Below are positions 45,429 to 54,924 of a stretch of 64,000 bases of DNA, piece by piece (position 1 is the stretch's first letter; each line of letters opens with the position of its first letter). The DNA is from JAJPKK01 sp963844635 (GTDB lineage Bacteria; Pseudomonadota; Alphaproteobacteria; Rhizobiales; Xanthobacteraceae): the NCBI GenBank assembly GCA_963844635.1, contig CAWJPD010000009.1:1-64000 (forward strand). Reading direction: 5' to 3'. The notes beneath the pieces are model-generated. The model was not told the origin of the DNA, ran no database searches, and saw only the letters and a list, made by a program, of their open reading frames with translations. The position numbers and the translations under genes are program-made.

Positions 45429-46565
45429 CTACCCGGTGCGGGCGAACGCTTCGCGTGCACCCATCCGTTCAAGGCGCGGCAGCACCTCCGCGCAGAAAAA
45501 CGGCAGTTCGCCAAGATAGTCGATCAGAGAAAAAGCGATTCCGCGCACCCCGGCGGCCGAGAGGCCGGCAAGCTCGGTCGCGATCTTGTCAGGCGTTCCG
45601 ACAAAGGGATAGCCGCCGATCGCATTGGCGGCGAAGTACATGCGCTTGGCTGCATATTCCTCCGGTGCGTAAGTCTGCGGCGTGATGTTGCGCAGCTCCA
45701 TCATCCGCTCGATCGCGGCCCAATCGGCATTGTCGGTGATGACGTAGCGATAGTAATCGTCGGCCTCCTGCTGGGTCGGGCGGCACACCACCTGTCCCAC
45801 GGTGTAAATCTCGATATCGCGGCCATAGACGCGGGCCTTGCTCTTGATATCGGCGACGCGCATCGCATTGGCTTCGAGCGAGGTCCGCGAGCCGGCGGTC
45901 GCGGTGAAGAAGGCTTCGCAGTTGCGCAGCGCGAACGCCTGGCCCACTGCCGACGAGCCTGCATTCATCAGGATGGGCCGCGCGCCGCCGAACGGTTTTG
46001 GAAAGGCGCGCGCCTTCGTGAGCTTGAAATACCGTCCTTCGACGTTGAAATCGCCCGGTTCCGACCACGCGCGCAGGACCGCATCGAGCCACTCCTGGGC
46101 GAAGTCGTAGCGCAGGTCGTGCTCGCGTTGGGCGACGCCGAACATTTCAAATTCACCCTCGTTCCAGCCTACCACCAGGTTGACGCCGAGGCGGCCCTCG
46201 CCGATGAGATCCGCGGTGGCGAGCGCCTTCGCTGCGACCAGGGGATGAAACAGCGGCGCGTGGACCGTGCCGAAAACGGTGAGATGCCGGGTCGCGGCGA
46301 GAAGCCCGGTTGCCCAGGTGATGGTTTCGAGCGACGCGCCATGAAAATCGGTGTCGCCGCCATAGCCCTTCCAGCGGGCGACGGGCAGCAGGAAATCAAT
46401 GCCGGCCGCGTCGGCCATCCGCGCGAGCCGCAGGCAGTCCGGCCAGCCCGGAGGGACCTTGGTCGCCGAGCGGCCCGATGAGCAGTTGGCGCCGAACAGG
46501 CCGATTTTCAGCCGATTGCCATTGTACATCGCGGCGCGCTCGCTCATCGATGCCATACGCGACAC
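45429..46565 (-). CDS. LLM-class (luciferase-like) FMN-dependent monooxygenase
   Basis: Up to 378 residues; ATG 46547 (MSERAAMYNGNRLKIGLF) is equally likely. Bacterial-luciferase barrel features: ARMADAAGIDFLLPVARWKG, LAATRHLTVFGTVHAPLFHP, GEGRLGVNLVVGWNEGEFEM (FMN phosphate site) and GGARPILMNAGSSAVGQAFA. It resembles the RutA/alkanesulfonate-type subgroup that opens rings or desulfonates substrates with O2 and reduced FMN. No flavin reductase is next to it, so it uses one encoded elsewhere. Confidence 0.93.
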   Translation of the reverse strand: MSRMASMSERAAMYNGNRLKIGLFGANCSSGRSATKVPPGWPDCLRLARMADAAGIDFLLPVARWKGYGGDTDFHGASLETITWATGLLAATRHLTVFGTVHAPLFHPLVAAKALATADLIGEGRLGVNLVVGWNEGEFEMFGVAQREHDLRYDFAQEWLDAVLRAWSEPGDFNVEGRYFKLTKARAFPKPFGGARPILMNAGSSAVGQAFALRNCEAFFTATAGSRTSLEANAMRVADIKSKARVYGRDIEIYTVGQVVCRPTQQEADDYYRYVITDNADWAAIERMMELRNITPQTYAPEEYAAKRMYFAANAIGGYPFVGTPDKIATELAGLSAAGVRGIAFSLIDYLGELPFFCAEVLPRLERMGAREAFARTG

Positions 46566-46584
46566 GGCTCACGCCCCCCTGATG

Positions 46585-46800
46585 GCGCAGCGTCGTCGAG
46601 CACAGTCCGCGACGCTTCGCCGACTCAAAATCATTTTGGCGCAGCGTCGTCGAGCACAGTCCGCGACGCTTCGCCAACTCAAAATCATTTTGGCGGAGCG
46701 TCGTCGAACACAGTCCGCGATGCTTCGCCGGCTCAAAGTCATTTTGGCGCAGCGTCGTCGAACACGGTCCGCGACGCTTCGCCAACTCAAAATCATGCGG
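46585..46800. repeat. 54-bp minisatellite, four tandem copies
   Basis: Units start at 46585, 46639, 46693 and 46747 with no spacer; each begins GCGCAGCGTCGTCGARCACR and contains CAAAATCATTTTG near its end. The copies differ at a few positions. The period is 18 codons, so it would keep frame if translated. It fills the gap between the LLM gene and the TPR gene. Confidence 0.95.
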
Positions 46801-46801
46801 A

Positions 46802-48787
46802 TCAGCGCTTGTTGCGCAGCGCCTGCGAGTGCTTGCCGGTTGCCCCGGGCAGGTCGGCCGCAATGCGGGCAATGACGTCGTCCCATTCGCCGGGCTTGGT
46901 TTGGCGATAAAGGCGTGCCGTCGGGTACCAGATCGAGGCGCTCCGTTCGAGCAGCCAACGCCAGTGCGGGGTGAAAGGCAGCAATACCCACACCGGTTTT
47001 CCGAGCGCGCCGGCAAGATGCGCGATCGCGGTGTCGACGGAAATCACAAGGTCGAGCCGCGAGATCAGGGCGGCCGCATCGCACAGGTCTGTCGCGGTCG
47101 CGGTCGGGTCGTAGATCTCGGGCCGGGAGGCGAGCAGCGCCTCGTCACCCGGACGCAGGTCCTTCTGAAGCCGCATCCAGGTCGCATCGGCGCCGACGAG
47201 CGGCAGCAGGGTCTTCAGAGCGATGGAACGATCGCGATCGCTTTCGCTTTTTAGATGGCCCGCCCACGCGAAGCCGATCCGCGGCCGCCGCAATTCGCCG
47301 AGACGGCCCTCCCAATCAAGCAGCGCCTCGGTGGGCGGCCGGAAATACGGCACCCCCGAGGGAATGGTGTCGAGCCGCGTCCCGAATGCCGCCGGCAGAT
47401 CAGGGAGCGGACAATGGAAATCGAAGTAAGGCGGCGTTTCGCCCTCGGTCATCAGCCGCGCCCCTCCGGTCAGCGAACGGGCAAGCGAGTGCAACTCCTC
47501 CGGAACCTGGAGGATGATCTTGGCGCCGCGTGCAGCTACAAGCGGCACATAGCGGCAGAACTGGATGGTGTCGCTGAACCGGTTCTCGCCGTAGAGCAGG
47601 ATCGTCTTGTCATAGAGCGAAGTCAGTCCATCCCAGGGCGCCTGGGTCCCGACGCTGGGGCGGATGCCGGAACGGCTGCGTTTGTTGCGCCACCCATATT
47701 TGGCGAAGCCGCGGGACAGATCGCCGGTGAGAAGCCGCAACAGTGCCTCGTGATAGAATCCCTGGGCGTCCTGCGGCGCCAGTTCCTGCGCCTTTCCGAA
47801 GCTCGCGAACGCCTCGTCGAAGCGGCGTAACTCCTTGAGGATGAGACCGCGCGACACATGCGCCTCGGCGAGGTCGCCGCGAATAGAGAAGGCCTGATCG
47901 CAACTCGCAAGCGCTTCCTCGAAGCGATAGAGGCGGCGCAGCGCGTCGGCGCGTCGGCGCAGCGCATCGGCGAAATCGGGCCGCAGTTTGAGCGCGCGAT
48001 CATGGCTCGCGAGTGCCTCCTCGGGACGGCCCAACTGTTCGAGGGCGATGCCGCGGTGATAATGCGCGTTGGCGTAAGCGGGCCTCATGTCGAGTGCCTG
48101 CTCGAGGCTCGCCAGCGCCTTTTCCGGCTGCTTCAGTTCGAGGTAGAGACTGCCGCGATTGTTGTAGGCTTCCGCATAGTCGCCGCGGATCGCAATCGCC
48201 CGGTCGTAGCTTGCGAGCGCGTCGTCGAGCCGGTTGAGGCGTACGAGGACAACGCCGCGATTGTTATGGGCCGCGGCGTATTCCTGGCGAAACACCAGCG
48301 CCCGGTCGTAGCTTTCCAGTGCTTCCCTGAAGCGCTTGAGATCGAACAGCACGACGCCGCGGCTGTTGTGCGCTTCGGCGTGATCGGGGCGGATCCCGAC
48401 CATGCGCTCGCAGGTGGCCAGCGCATCCTGGAGTTCGCCGAGCCGATATTGCGCGAAGGCAAGAAGCTGCGTGGCCTCAAAGTCCTTCGGTTCCAGCTTG
48501 AGGGCCGCAAGGCACAAGCGGCGCGTCTCATCAAGCTCGCCGGCTTCGTAGGTTGTCATCGCCTGCCGGACAAGGTCACTGGCTGATCCGGCTTGGGATA
48601 TCAGCCCCCCCGTCTCCGCTGTGGTGGCGGGCGCGGACGGAGATTTGAGATCGACCTCCGGATTACCCGATGATGCCGGCGTCGCTGTTTGGGTTGTCGC
48701 CGTTCCCTGCTCCGCGGCTTCCCCACTTGCGGCGGACGGTGAGGCGGGAGCGTAGGCCTTGCGGGGTTCCATCGGCACTGATTTCAT
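46802..48787 (-). CDS. TPR-repeat protein with glycosyltransferase-like C-terminal domain
   Basis: 661 residues. An Ala/Pro-rich N-terminus (residues 1-65) is followed by about nine tetratricopeptide repeats (residues about 70-390), for example AHNNRGVVLVRLNRLDDALA and AYNNRGSLYLELKQPEKALA. The C-terminal 250 residues resemble glycosyltransferases related to GT9/GT41: NRFSDTIQFCRYVPLVAARG, PRIGFAWAGHLKSESDRDRS, LVISVDTAIAHLAGALGKPV and WVLLPFTPHWRWLLERSAS. It may modify a surface polymer or protein. The start overlaps the preceding gene's stop (ATGA at 48784). Confidence 0.9.
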   Translation of the reverse strand: MKSVPMEPRKAYAPASPSAASGEAAEQGTATTQTATPASSGNPEVDLKSPSAPATTAETGGLISQAGSASDLVRQAMTTYEAGELDETRRLCLAALKLEPKDFEATQLLAFAQYRLGELQDALATCERMVGIRPDHAEAHNSRGVVLFDLKRFREALESYDRALVFRQEYAAAHNNRGVVLVRLNRLDDALASYDRAIAIRGDYAEAYNNRGSLYLELKQPEKALASLEQALDMRPAYANAHYHRGIALEQLGRPEEALASHDRALKLRPDFADALRRRADALRRLYRFEEALASCDQAFSIRGDLAEAHVSRGLILKELRRFDEAFASFGKAQELAPQDAQGFYHEALLRLLTGDLSRGFAKYGWRNKRSRSGIRPSVGTQAPWDGLTSLYDKTILLYGENRFSDTIQFCRYVPLVAARGAKIILQVPEELHSLARSLTGGARLMTEGETPPYFDFHCPLPDLPAAFGTRLDTIPSGVPYFRPPTEALLDWEGRLGELRRPRIGFAWAGHLKSESDRDRSIALKTLLPLVGADATWMRLQKDLRPGDEALLASRPEIYDPTATATDLCDAAALISRLDLVISVDTAIAHLAGALGKPVWVLLPFTPHWRWLLERSASIWYPTARLYRQTKPGEWDDVIARIAADLPGATGKHSQALRNKR

Positions 48788-49392
48788 CGCGATTTTCGCG
48801 CGGGTTTGGCTGCGGGTTTTGCGTGCCGGCGCGAGCTGCAGGAATCGCCCCCGGCAAGCTCGCCAAGCACCTTGTCCACCGCGCGTGTGACCGACGCGCG
48901 ACTGCGTGTCTTGGGAATTTGTCCGCCTTCGACCGCGCGCATCATCCGATGCAGCAGGTCGACGTCGTGCTCGTCCCGATAGGGCTTGGTGTCGAGGTCG
49001 GCGGGCACGCGGGAGAGCCGTTCATCGCCGGCGCGCTTGACGTATTTCTGCATGAAGCGGTCATAAGCCCGCCAGGAGACTCCCGCCGCGCGCACCGCCG
49101 CCTGCTCGGCGCGTGTCGCGATCTGGTGCGCATGCAGGTAATGCAAGCCCAGCCGGTCGATCAAAGTTTTCTCGACTTCCTCGTGGAGGATGAGGAAACG
49201 GTCGGTCTCGATGTCGCGGCCGCGATACTTGAAGGATTGCGGCATGTGACGGTCGATGTAGATGGTCTTGCCGTCGCGGCTGTATCCGGCAAGGTAGGGG
49301 ATGTCGTGGCTGCGATCGAACTTGCCGACCCGCCGCAGGACCGCATCGAGCGCGCGATCCATCATCAGGTTCGAGACATACCACTCCGGCAT
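48784..49392 (-). CDS. Conserved-looking hypothetical protein upstream of the TPR gene
   Basis: 202 residues from ATG 49392 (MPEWYVSNLMMDRALDAVLR); longer starts give implausible basic leaders. Blocks: DIPYLAGYSRDGKTIYIDRH, DIETDRFLILHEEVEKTLID (with an H-E-E-x-x-E pattern) and AYDRFMQKYVKRAGDERLSR; the tail is basic (KPAAKPARKSR). HEEVE and nearby His could bind a metal, but I do not recognise the family. Overlaps the TPR gene by 4 bases, so co-translated. Confidence 0.7.
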   Translation of the reverse strand: MPEWYVSNLMMDRALDAVLRRVGKFDRSHDIPYLAGYSRDGKTIYIDRHMPQSFKYRGRDIETDRFLILHEEVEKTLIDRLGLHYLHAHQIATRAEQAAVRAAGVSWRAYDRFMQKYVKRAGDERLSRVPADLDTKPYRDEHDVDLLHRMMRAVEGGQIPKTRSRASVTRAVDKVLGELAGGDSCSSRRHAKPAAKPARKSR

Positions 49393-49487
49393 CCGCAATT
49401 TCCGATGCGGGGCAGCCGGGTGGCAACAACCGAGCGGCATCATCCTCTCCGCGAATCCCGGAACCCAAGCGTAACCGGAAATTGCCA

Positions 49488-49673
49488 TCATGGAAATCGG
49501 CGGATTTCCTTGATCTTGCCGGAGTCGCATAAGGCTTGCACCACGGTTTGCGCGGTGCAAGCAATGAGGCGCGGCATCGGCCGGATCGCCGGTAAGACAA
49601 TGTCGCCGCCGGCGGCGCGCAGAGCTTCGATCAGGGCCCTTGCAAGGCGACAGGCGGAGATATTGATCGCCAC
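49488..49673 (-). CDS. Possible 61-residue protein
   Basis: The ORF has a compact, protein-like composition (CRLARALIEALRAAGGDIVL, then LIACTAQTVVQALCDSGKIK) with an amphipathic first helix, in the gap between two divergent genes. No recognised family and no clear RBS. It may be a small protein or chance. Confidence 0.3.
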   Translation of the reverse strand: MAINISACRLARALIEALRAAGGDIVLPAIRPMPRLIACTAQTVVQALCDSGKIKEIRRFP

Positions 49674-49817
49674 TTGGGGTGGGGGCCGTGTCGGTTGCGA
49701 TCATATCCGGCGGTTCGAGGCCGCGCCCACCCTGCTCATGATCGGTTTCATGGCAGCGCTTGTCTATTTCCGCGACGACCGATCGCTCCTATATCAGGGC
49801 AGTCTCGGAGACCTCCC

Positions 49818-50876
49818 ATGACCGAAGCTGCGCCCACTGAAAAAGTCCCTGTGACCGTGCTGACCGGCTATCTCGGCGCCGGCAAGACGACGTTGCTCAA
49901 TCGCATCCTGTCGGAGCCGCACGGGCAGAAATACGCGGTCATCGTCAACGAATTCGGCGAGATCGGCATTGACGGCGACCTCATCGTCGGCGCCGACGAG
50001 GAAATCTTCGAGATGAACAATGGCTGCGTCTGCTGCACCGTGCGCGGCGACCTTATTCGCATCGTCCAGGGGCTGATGCGCCGCAAGGGCAAGTTCGACG
50101 CCATCATAGTCGAGACCACCGGCCTCGCCGATCCGGCACCCGTCGCTCAGACCTTCTTCGTCGATGACGAAATCGGCCGCAAGGCGCGGCTCGACGCCGT
50201 GGTCACCGTCGCCGACGCCAAATGGCTGAAGGACCGGCTTCGCGACGCACCCGAAGCCAAGAACCAGATCGCCTTCGCCGACGTGATCTTGATCAACAAG
50301 ACGGACCTTGTCAGCGCCGCGGAGCTGCGTGAGATCGAGGCCCGCATCCGTGCCATCAATCCGTATGCGACCTTCCATTTGACGCAGCGCTGCGCGGTGC
50401 CGCTTGATGCCGTGCTTCACCGCAACGCTTTCGACCTTGACCGCATTCTTGATATCGAGACCAAATTCCTGGACGACGCCGATCATGGCCATGATCACGA
50501 CCACGATCATCCGCATGGCGAGCATGAGCACCACCATGATCACGGCGATCACGCCGGCCTCGTCCATTATCATGACGAGGACATGCAGTCGCTCGCGCTG
50601 TCGACCGACAAGGCGCTCGACCCTGACAGGTTTTTCCCGTGGATCCAGAACCTCGTTGCGCAGGAAGGTCCGAATATCCTGCGGAGCAAGGGCATCCTCG
50701 CCTTCAAGGACGATCCGCAGCGTTTCGCCTTCCAGGGCGTCCACATGATGCTGGACGGCGACCATCAGCGGAACTGGCGCGAGGATGAAAAGCGCGAGAG
50801 CCGGATCGTATTCATCGGCCGCAAGCTGCCGGAAGACATGATCCGCCTGGGCTTCGAGGAATGCGCCGCGAAATGA
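49818..50876 (+). CDS. CobW/COG0523 G3E-family metal-chaperone GTPase
   Basis: 352 residues from ATG 49818 (GGAG 7 bases upstream). Walker A GYLGAGKTTLLNRILSEP, the metal site CVCC in NNGCVCCTVRGDLIRI, Walker B and base motif DVILINKTDLVS (NKTD). A His-rich loop (residues about 220-250, DHGHDHDHDHPHGEHEHHH) probably binds Zn or another metal. The CobW C-terminal domain ends in RIVFIGRKLPEDMIRLGFEE. It would insert or ferry a metal into a client protein with GTP hydrolysis. Coupled (ATGA) to the WD40 gene. Confidence 0.95.
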   Translation: MTEAAPTEKVPVTVLTGYLGAGKTTLLNRILSEPHGQKYAVIVNEFGEIGIDGDLIVGADEEIFEMNNGCVCCTVRGDLIRIVQGLMRRKGKFDAIIVETTGLADPAPVAQTFFVDDEIGRKARLDAVVTVADAKWLKDRLRDAPEAKNQIAFADVILINKTDLVSAAELREIEARIRAINPYATFHLTQRCAVPLDAVLHRNAFDLDRILDIETKFLDDADHGHDHDHDHPHGEHEHHHDHGDHAGLVHYHDEDMQSLALSTDKALDPDRFFPWIQNLVAQEGPNILRSKGILAFKDDPQRFAFQGVHMMLDGDHQRNWREDEKRESRIVFIGRKLPEDMIRLGFEECAAK

Positions 50877-51880
50877 CCGCGGCCGAAATCCCCTCGATCG
50901 AGCAACATGCCAGGCCGGTCACTGCCGGCGCTCCCGTGGTGGGAGCGCATTTTTTGGGCGCCGACGCCGTCTTCGTTCTCGGCGACGAGGCGCTGTTGTT
51001 CGTCCCTCCTGACGCGGAGCCTGCGCGGTTTGCGGTTCACGCCGGCGCCATTCTGGCAAGCGCTTGCGACGGCGCGCGCGTGCTCACCGCCGGTGACGAC
51101 GGCAAGATCGTAGCCACCGGGCTCGATCGCGACTCGGACGTGGTCGCGAGCGATCCAAAGGGTCGCTGGATCGATCATCTTGCCCTCGGGCCAGACGGCG
51201 CGCTCGCCTGGTCTGCCGGCAAGGAAGCGCATGTGCGGACCGGCAAAGGCGCGCAGCGCATGCTGGATGCGGCGTCAACCGTCGGCGGCGTTGCCTTCGC
51301 TCCCAAGGGCCTGCGGCTGGCGATTGCGCATTATCATGGCGTGACCTTATGGTTTCCCAATGCCACCGGAAGCGCGCCCGAACGCCTGGAATGGAAAGGG
51401 TCGCACCTCCTCGTCGCCTTCAGCCCGGATAACCGCTTTGTCGTCACCGCGATGCAGGAGCCGGCGCTGCATGGCTGGCGGCTTGCCGACGGCAACAATA
51501 TGCGCATGTCCGGCTACCCGGCGAAGGTTCGCTCGATGTCCTGGAGCGCAGACGGGAAGGCGCTGGCAACATCCGGGGCAAACGAACTCATCATCTGGTC
51601 CTTCCAGGGCAAGGATGGCCCGATGGGCAAGGACCCGCGCACGTTGGCCCACTACGCCAATCGCGTCGCGGTTGTGGACTGTCATCCGCGCCAGGATATA
51701 GCCGCGCTCGGCTATGAAGACGGCCTCGTCGTACTGGTACGGCTCACCGACGGCGCCCGGGTGCTGGTGCGGCGCCCGGAAGGCGTGCCGATCACGGCCT
51801 TGGGCTGGGACGCGGCCGGGGGCACGCTCGCCTTCGGGACCGAAGATGGCAAAGCCGGTGTCTTGCGCATGCCGTCCTGA
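50873..51880 (+). CDS. WD40-repeat protein
   Basis: 335 residues from ATG 50873, overlapping the CobW stop. Several WD40-type blades are seen: ARVLTAGDDGKIVATGLDRD, VGGVAFAPKGLRLAIAHYHG followed by VTLWF, VRSMSWSADGKALATSGANE followed by LIIWSF, and ITALGWDAAGGTLAFGTEDG. No signal peptide. A CobW-WD40 pair is common in alphaproteobacteria, and the WD40 protein may be the partner or client of the metal chaperone. Confidence 0.9.
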   Translation: MTAAEIPSIEQHARPVTAGAPVVGAHFLGADAVFVLGDEALLFVPPDAEPARFAVHAGAILASACDGARVLTAGDDGKIVATGLDRDSDVVASDPKGRWIDHLALGPDGALAWSAGKEAHVRTGKGAQRMLDAASTVGGVAFAPKGLRLAIAHYHGVTLWFPNATGSAPERLEWKGSHLLVAFSPDNRFVVTAMQEPALHGWRLADGNNMRMSGYPAKVRSMSWSADGKALATSGANELIIWSFQGKDGPMGKDPRTLAHYANRVAVVDCHPRQDIAALGYEDGLVVLVRLTDGARVLVRRPEGVPITALGWDAAGGTLAFGTEDGKAGVLRMPS

Positions 51881-51904
51881 CCAGCGCGAACCGGCTGTCC
51901 GCAA

Positions 51905-54592
51905 TCAATGCGGCGGGTTGGCCCGCGCCTTCATCCAGGCCTCGATCGCGGGCAGCTGCTGGGCGGCGAAATCGGCATCCGTCAGGATGCGCTCCTGCGT
52001 CCGCGCGGCAACGAGGCGGCCGCCGGAGGTCTCGTGCGCAGGTGCGAAATTCGCAAGTTCGGCGGCGTGCGCCGCGTCGCTGAAATTTCCCATCACATTG
52101 GCGACGAAGTTGGTGCGGAAGGTCGGTCCCTGCTTCTGCGCCAGCGCAGCGAAATTCTCCTGGAGAAAGCTCCAGGCGAGTTCGGGATGCTCTGACGCGA
52201 CATCGGAGATCAGGGTACCGACGATGCTGGACGTGATCTCGTCGGTGAGCGCGACTCCAAGCGTCTGTCGGGCGAGATCCGGATCGAGCGCGCTTGCCGC
52301 GGCGGCATAGTAGCGGACCCGTTCGCCGGTGTCGGTGCTATTGCGCGCGAGGCCGAGCAGCGTGTCGTAGGTGGCGCGGTCGGCGTTGCGGCCGATCAGC
52401 CGAATCACGGTATCGCGCAAGTTGACCGAGAGCTTATCTGGCTCCTGGAGGAACAGGTCGAAGCGCCGCTTCGCTTCGGTAAGGATGGCCTCGTCTCCGA
52501 AGTTGCCGAGTGTGCTGATGAGGCGTGCGCGCAATGTCGCGCGGTCGGCCTCCTCCCCCGGCGATGCATCCCAGCCCAGTCGCTCGAACACAGGCCGCAG
52601 CACGGCGCGCCCATAGGCCTGAAACGCGGCCCGCTCCGGCCGCCCCCGCTCCAGGTGATCGATGTGCGTGAAGGCGCGGATGACCTGGTCCCAGACCAGC
52701 CGGCTGTCGTCGGCGCCGAGACGGTCGACCAGTCCGAAGAACGCCGCCGGCGGCGCCCGCCCGGCTTCGACCGTGGCCCAGCTGTCGGCGAGCAGATTGA
52801 CGCGGTCGGGGAGCGGCATGTCGGCAATCGAGGCGGCAAGTGCCGCCAGCATGCCGGCGTCATATTGAACACGGTAATAGCCGACATCGCCCAAGTTGAG
52901 CTTGACCGGCGCGCCGCATGGGCCGGCCGTGATCTCGGCGGTGCCGTCGAGCAGCACGAGTTCGTCGCGTTCTCCGGCGCGCAGACTGCCGAACCCCACC
53001 GGCACTTGCCAATGCAGCGGCTTCGGATCGGGATCATGAATGGCGAAGCGGTCCTGGCGCAAAGTGATGCGCTGGCGGCCGTCGGCGCATGTGCTTTCTG
53101 CGACAACGAGCGGCACGCCGGGTTGCTCGGTGTAGGCTCCCGCAAGCGCGGCCACCGGTTTGCCGGAGGCTTCGGCCAGTGCGGTCCACAGGTCGGCCGT
53201 GGTCGCATTGCTGAACTCGCGCTGTTTCATGTAGGCACGAATGCCGGCGCGAAAGGTGTCGTCGCCGAGATAGCTTTCCAGCATGCGGATGAACGCCTGG
53301 CCCTTGTTGTAAGTGATGGTATCGAACGCGGCGTTGGCTTCAGTCTCGTTGGCGATCTGGTGCTGGATCGGGTGGCTGGTGCGGCGCGCGTCCTCGGCCA
53401 TCGCCGCCTGCTTGGCGCCGACGCTGTTGAGCCAGGTCCGCCATTCCGGGTGAAGCTGTTCGGCCGCCTTCGCCTGCATCCAGCTCGCAAAGCCTTCATT
53501 GAGCCAAATATTGTCCCACCAGGCGGTGGTCACGAGGTCACCGAACCACTGATGCGCCATCTCATGGGCAATGATGCTGAAGATGCCGCGCCGCGAATCG
53601 GCGGAATTCTTTTGCGGGTCGAACAGCAGGCGGCTTTCGAAGAAGGTGATGCCGCCCCAGTTCTCCATCGCGCCGCCAAACCCGCCCGGCACCGCAATCA
53701 GGTCGAGCTTGGGCAGCGGGTAGCGGACGCCGAAATACTCATTGTAGTAGCGCAATAGTTCGGCCGCGCTGTCGAGCGCATAGCGGCCGTTGGCGGCCTT
53801 GCCCTGGACCGCGACCACGCCGACATCGGTGCCGTCGACTGTTTCGCTGACGCGCTCAAGGTCGCCAACCGCCAGAACGAACAGGTAACTCGACATGCGC
53901 GGGGTCGGCTGGAAGGTGACGCGCTTTTCCTCGTTGCCGAGCACCTGCTCGCTTGCGACCGGCATATTGGAAACCGCGCGGAGCTTTTCGGGGACGGTCA
54001 CGTCCAGCGCGAAACTCGCCTTGAAGGAAGGCTCGTCCCAGCTCGGGAAGATGCGCCGCGCGTCGGCGGGCTCGAGCTGGGAGGAAAGCATCCGCTTGCG
54101 GCCGCTCTCGACGGGATAATCCACGTAGAACAGCCCGCGACCGAACCGATTGATCTTTCCATTGTAAGTGAGCGACAGCGTGTGGTGGCCGGCAGCCAGC
54201 GCGTGAGTCACACCGATCGACATCGTCTGCGCCGAAGCGTCCGACGTGATCGCATCGGCAGCAATCACTTCACCGTCGATCGAGGCAGCGGAGGCCGTAA
54301 GATCGACCGCATTCAGGACCAGGCGGTCAGTCGGTTCCAAAACATCGACGTCGACGGTTTCCGACCCTGCAATGGTCAACTTGTCTAGGTCGGGTTTGAG
54401 ATCGATCGCATAGCGAACGGGAACGACAGTCTTCGGCAGCTTTCCCGGCGTCGCAGCGAACGAAAACGGTGCCTCCGCGAAAGCCCGTTCGGTCCAAGCC
54501 GTGATGGTCAGAAAGGTAAATCCGGCGAGGACGAGCGCAGACCTCGTAATGGCAGACCGGGCTGCCGATCGGAGAAGATGGGGCGATATCAT
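51905..54592 (-). CDS. M1-family zinc aminopeptidase, exported
   Basis: 895 residues from ATG 54592 with a Sec signal (ALVLAGFTFLTITAWTERAF, cleavage near FAE). M1 features: exopeptidase motif GGAMENWGG-type in GGFGGAMENWGGITFFESRL and the zinc site HEMAHQWFGDLVTTAWWDNI followed by WLNEGFASWM (third ligand Glu). The ERAP1-like C-terminal helical domain follows after residue 500. It trims N-terminal residues from peptides in the periplasm. It converges with the WD40 gene (24 bases between). Confidence 0.94.
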   Translation of the reverse strand: MISPHLLRSAARSAITRSALVLAGFTFLTITAWTERAFAEAPFSFAATPGKLPKTVVPVRYAIDLKPDLDKLTIAGSETVDVDVLEPTDRLVLNAVDLTASAASIDGEVIAADAITSDASAQTMSIGVTHALAAGHHTLSLTYNGKINRFGRGLFYVDYPVESGRKRMLSSQLEPADARRIFPSWDEPSFKASFALDVTVPEKLRAVSNMPVASEQVLGNEEKRVTFQPTPRMSSYLFVLAVGDLERVSETVDGTDVGVVAVQGKAANGRYALDSAAELLRYYNEYFGVRYPLPKLDLIAVPGGFGGAMENWGGITFFESRLLFDPQKNSADSRRGIFSIIAHEMAHQWFGDLVTTAWWDNIWLNEGFASWMQAKAAEQLHPEWRTWLNSVGAKQAAMAEDARRTSHPIQHQIANETEANAAFDTITYNKGQAFIRMLESYLGDDTFRAGIRAYMKQREFSNATTADLWTALAEASGKPVAALAGAYTEQPGVPLVVAESTCADGRQRITLRQDRFAIHDPDPKPLHWQVPVGFGSLRAGERDELVLLDGTAEITAGPCGAPVKLNLGDVGYYRVQYDAGMLAALAASIADMPLPDRVNLLADSWATVEAGRAPPAAFFGLVDRLGADDSRLVWDQVIRAFTHIDHLERGRPERAAFQAYGRAVLRPVFERLGWDASPGEEADRATLRARLISTLGNFGDEAILTEAKRRFDLFLQEPDKLSVNLRDTVIRLIGRNADRATYDTLLGLARNSTDTGERVRYYAAAASALDPDLARQTLGVALTDEITSSIVGTLISDVASEHPELAWSFLQENFAALAQKQGPTFRTNFVANVMGNFSDAAHAAELANFAPAHETSGGRLVAARTQERILTDADFAAQQLPAIEAWMKARANPPH

Positions 54593-54773
54593 GGGATAAC
54601 CAAGGTTGGCGCAAAGAAGCGCGATGTTGGAGATTTGCCGTGATTTTATTGGCTGGAAGCGCTGGAGTTGAGCCGACCGGCGAGCCGGTGGCCAGCGGCC
54701 CCTCGCCACGTCGAGCCACTCTGCAGCAGATCTGCCCAAGAGATCGGCTAACGGCTTTCCCCCTCTGCTCACC

Positions 54774-54886
54774 CTCGAGCGGGATGCGTTCAGCGTAAAT
54801 CGCCTCCCAATCGGTTCCCTTTGATTTTGCGCATCACATTTGTCCGAAAAGTCTGCAACTTTTCGGCATCATGCGCTAAAGCGCGG
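54774..54886. repeat. Two-hairpin palindromic repeat
   Basis: CGAGCGGGATGCGTTCAGCG...CTCCCAATCGG, then GCGCATCACATTTGTCCGAA...TTCGGCATCATGCGCTA with a perfect inner CCGAAAAGT/ACTTTTCGG stem. Confidence 0.85.
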
Positions 54887-54924
54887 ATCGCCAGCGCGGC
54901 TGCAAGCGATCCATCCCACGTTTG

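Noticed and set aside
46585..46800. CRISPR array or coding repeat of the TPR protein
   Set aside because: There are no spacers between the 54-bp units, and the unit lies outside the TPR gene, whose stop is at 46802.
49674..49817. Longer N-terminus for the CobW-like GTPase (start 49674)
   Set aside because: The extension is low-complexity and lacks an RBS. ATG 49818 has GGAG upstream and gives the normal CobW start with the P-loop about 20 residues in.
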